A program made the translations under genes and the position numbers. From the NCBI GenBank assembly GCA_021786815.1, contig JAJYMR010000311.1, forward strand, positions 1 to 5,877: a stretch of DNA of 5,877 bases, read 5' to 3'. Numbering within the stretch: position 1 is the first letter of the stretch; each line of letters starts with the position of its first letter. Below are positions 4,726 to 5,877 of the stretch, piece after piece. Below the pieces are notes generated by a model. It ran no database searches and was not told the DNA's origin. It saw only the letters and a program-made list of their open reading frames with translations. Source of the DNA: Deltaproteobacteria bacterium. Its GTDB lineage: Bacteria > Desulfobacterota > Binatia > Binatales > Binataceae.

Positions 4726-5877
4726 ATGTATCAACCGGATTCCGTGCGCGAAGCCGCAGCAGCACAGGCCCGCGGCGGCGCGCATCCCGCCGCTCCCTAT
4801 CACGAGGCGGCGAATCGGGCCGACCTTCTCCGCATCGGCCGTATCCCCGTGCATTTCCTGGTAGTCGCGGTGATTTCCTTCGCCGCCGGCACGGCGGTGG
4901 CACCCTTCGTCGCGGGTTCCGTGGTCGTATTTTTCTACCAACCCGGCGTGCTGGCGCTCGTCCACACGTTCACGCTCGGATGGATAACCGCCACGATCAT
5001 GGGCGTGATGTATCGTTACGTGCCGGCGCTGACCCGCACGCCGCTTCGTTATCCACGGCTTGCGATGTGGCAGCTATGGTTCTTCGTAATCGGAACGATC
5101 GGCATGGTTGCGCACTTCGCCAACAGCATCTGGGTCGGCACGTGGTTCTCGGCGGCAATCGTCATAATCAGCGTGCTGATGTTCGCGGCGAACATGGTGC
5201 CATGCCTTTATCCACGGCTCGGCAAGGGTGTTGCGGAGACCGGGATGCTGCTGGCAATCGCGATGCTCCTGGTCGCTGGATCCGTCGGCTTCGTGCTTGC
5301 GCTCAACAAAAGCTACGGCTTTTTGCGCGGCAACATCTTTACCCAGATCGGCGGACACGTCGCCTTCGCCGGGCTCGGATGGGTGACGCTCACCATCTGC
5401 GCGGTCTCGTACCGGATGCTGCCGGCGTTCCTGTTGCCGAAAATCCATCTTCCGCGCTCCGCAATCTGGCAGCTATGGAGTTTCGCCGTGGCAACCATAG
5501 CGCTCGGAATAACGCTTCTCGGAGGAATGCCCGGCGCAACCTTCTGGAGCGCGATAGTCGCGCTTTCGCTTGCGGCCTACATGATGACGATCGCGCGGCA
5601 GGTGCGTTCGCGCCGGATGCCGCTCGATTTCACGACGCGGCACGCGATCGCGGGAATCGTCTGGCTGGTGGGCACAATCGCGGCGGGTGTTGCGGTTTCA
5701 ATCACGGGACCGGTGGGCGCGACGGGCAGCCGGCTTGCCGCCGCATACGGTGCGCTTGGCGTTTTGGGATGGGTTTCGAATTTCATCATCGGCATGTCGT
5801 ACCAGCTTTTCCCGGGATTCGTCGGCCGCGTCAGAACCGGCTTCGGATGGCCGGCCGCGACTATCGCCGAGCTTTCG
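4726..5877 (+). CDS. Heme-copper-oxidase/NnrS-like polytopic membrane protein with threefold internal repeat (3'-truncated by the window)
   Basis: The first 384 residues of a large membrane protein; the frame is open to the window's end. A polar N-terminus of about 38 residues precedes about eleven hydrophobic helices. The motif LGW-x13-P occurs three times: LGWITATIMGVMYRYVP (84-100), LGWVTLTICAVSYRMLP (217-233) and LGWVSNFIIGMSYQLFP (347-363), each with Tyr ten residues after Trp. The first two are each followed by PRxAxWQLW (110-118, 243-251). Such pseudo-threefold architecture recalls heme-copper oxidase subunit I and NnrS. Histidines include H43, H80, H130, H211, H241 and H306, but no HH pair or HxH appears, so a normal heme/CuB active site is not evident in the visible part. 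Start is uncertain: ATG 4726 has AGCAGG directly abutting it, while in-frame GTG 4717 has AGAAG four bases upstream. A consensus AGGAGG at 4691-4696 is too far from either. It is last in the visible operon. Confidence 0.75.
   Translation, partial: MYQPDSVREAAAAQARGGAHPAAPYHEAANRADLLRIGRIPVHFLVVAVISFAAGTAVAPFVAGSVVVFFYQPGVLALVHTFTLGWITATIMGVMYRYVPALTRTPLRYPRLAMWQLWFFVIGTIGMVAHFANSIWVGTWFSAAIVIISVLMFAANMVPCLYPRLGKGVAETGMLLAIAMLLVAGSVGFVLALNKSYGFLRGNIFTQIGGHVAFAGLGWVTLTICAVSYRMLPAFLLPKIHLPRSAIWQLWSFAVATIALGITLLGGMPGATFWSAIVALSLAAYMMTIARQVRSRRMPLDFTTRHAIAGIVWLVGTIAAGVAVSITGPVGATGSRLAAAYGALGVLGWVSNFIIGMSYQLFPGFVGRVRTGFGWPAATIAELS
4963..5814 (+). repeat. Threefold protein-level repeat (LGW-x9-Y-x3-P)
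   Basis: The three copies are encoded at about 4975-5025, 5374-5424 and 5764-5814. Trp residues 86, 219 and 349 are 133 and 130 residues apart; in each copy Tyr is at +10 and Pro at +14. Copies one and two also share the following PR-x-A-x-WQLW segment at identical distance (Trp at +29). A His precedes copies one (H80, 6 before Trp) and two (H211, 8 before Trp), while the third has Tyr341 eight before Trp and no His. Confidence 0.8.

Noticed and set aside
4726..5877. A catalytic cytochrome oxidase or NorB-type NO reductase subunit
   Set aside because: No HH pair or HxH motif for the heme/CuB site appears in 384 visible residues; the fold may be related but catalysis is unsupported, with the caveat that the C-terminus is missing.

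Overview
The window is GC-rich, densely coded bacterial chromosome. The high GC, the GTG starts and a NsrR-type Fe-S regulator next to hemerythrin and NnrS-like genes suggest a Gram-negative respiratory soil or sediment bacterium (proteobacterium-like, or an uncultured phylum). I cannot place it more precisely. No mobile element, CRISPR array, tRNA or rRNA is visible.

Left part (1-1211). The 3' end of a housekeeping lysine/peptidoglycan gene, dapB, converges on a minus-strand gene for an 8-helix membrane protein. That protein is a clear tandem duplication of a 4-helix unit and has no function I can name.

Middle (1212-2048). A 269-bp divergent region leads to nsrR, an Rrf2-family nitric-oxide sensor with its cluster residues in place. 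Two kinds of NsrR-like operator (TGYAT-N5-ATRCA) are visible. One lies upstream of nsrR, with a degenerate tandem copy exactly 20 bp away. The other overlaps a predicted promoter in the AT-rich gap just downstream of nsrR. Together they suggest autoregulation plus control of the following operon.

Right part (2049-5877). Five plus-strand genes follow with gaps of 22, 30, 38 and 52 bp: a MIP18/DUF59 Fe-S assembly protein, a hemerythrin-DUF2249 fusion, a 12-helix NnrS-like membrane protein with conserved His, a small cupin, and a second large membrane protein that runs off the window. The last is built on a threefold repeat (LGW-x13-P at constant spacing) and shares His-Gly-aromatic motifs with the first membrane protein. 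It lacks the paired histidines of catalytic heme-copper oxidases.

Reading as a whole (inference): this is a nitric-oxide/nitrosative-stress regulon. NsrR would lose repression when NO attacks its cluster. DUF59 and hemerythrin-DUF2249 would rebuild or protect metal centres, the cupin is an unassigned metal-binding accessory, and the two membrane proteins are candidates for heme-, copper- or NO-related membrane functions. No recognisable NO reductase, Hmp or nitrite reductase is in the window, so the chemistry of the membrane pair is the open question.
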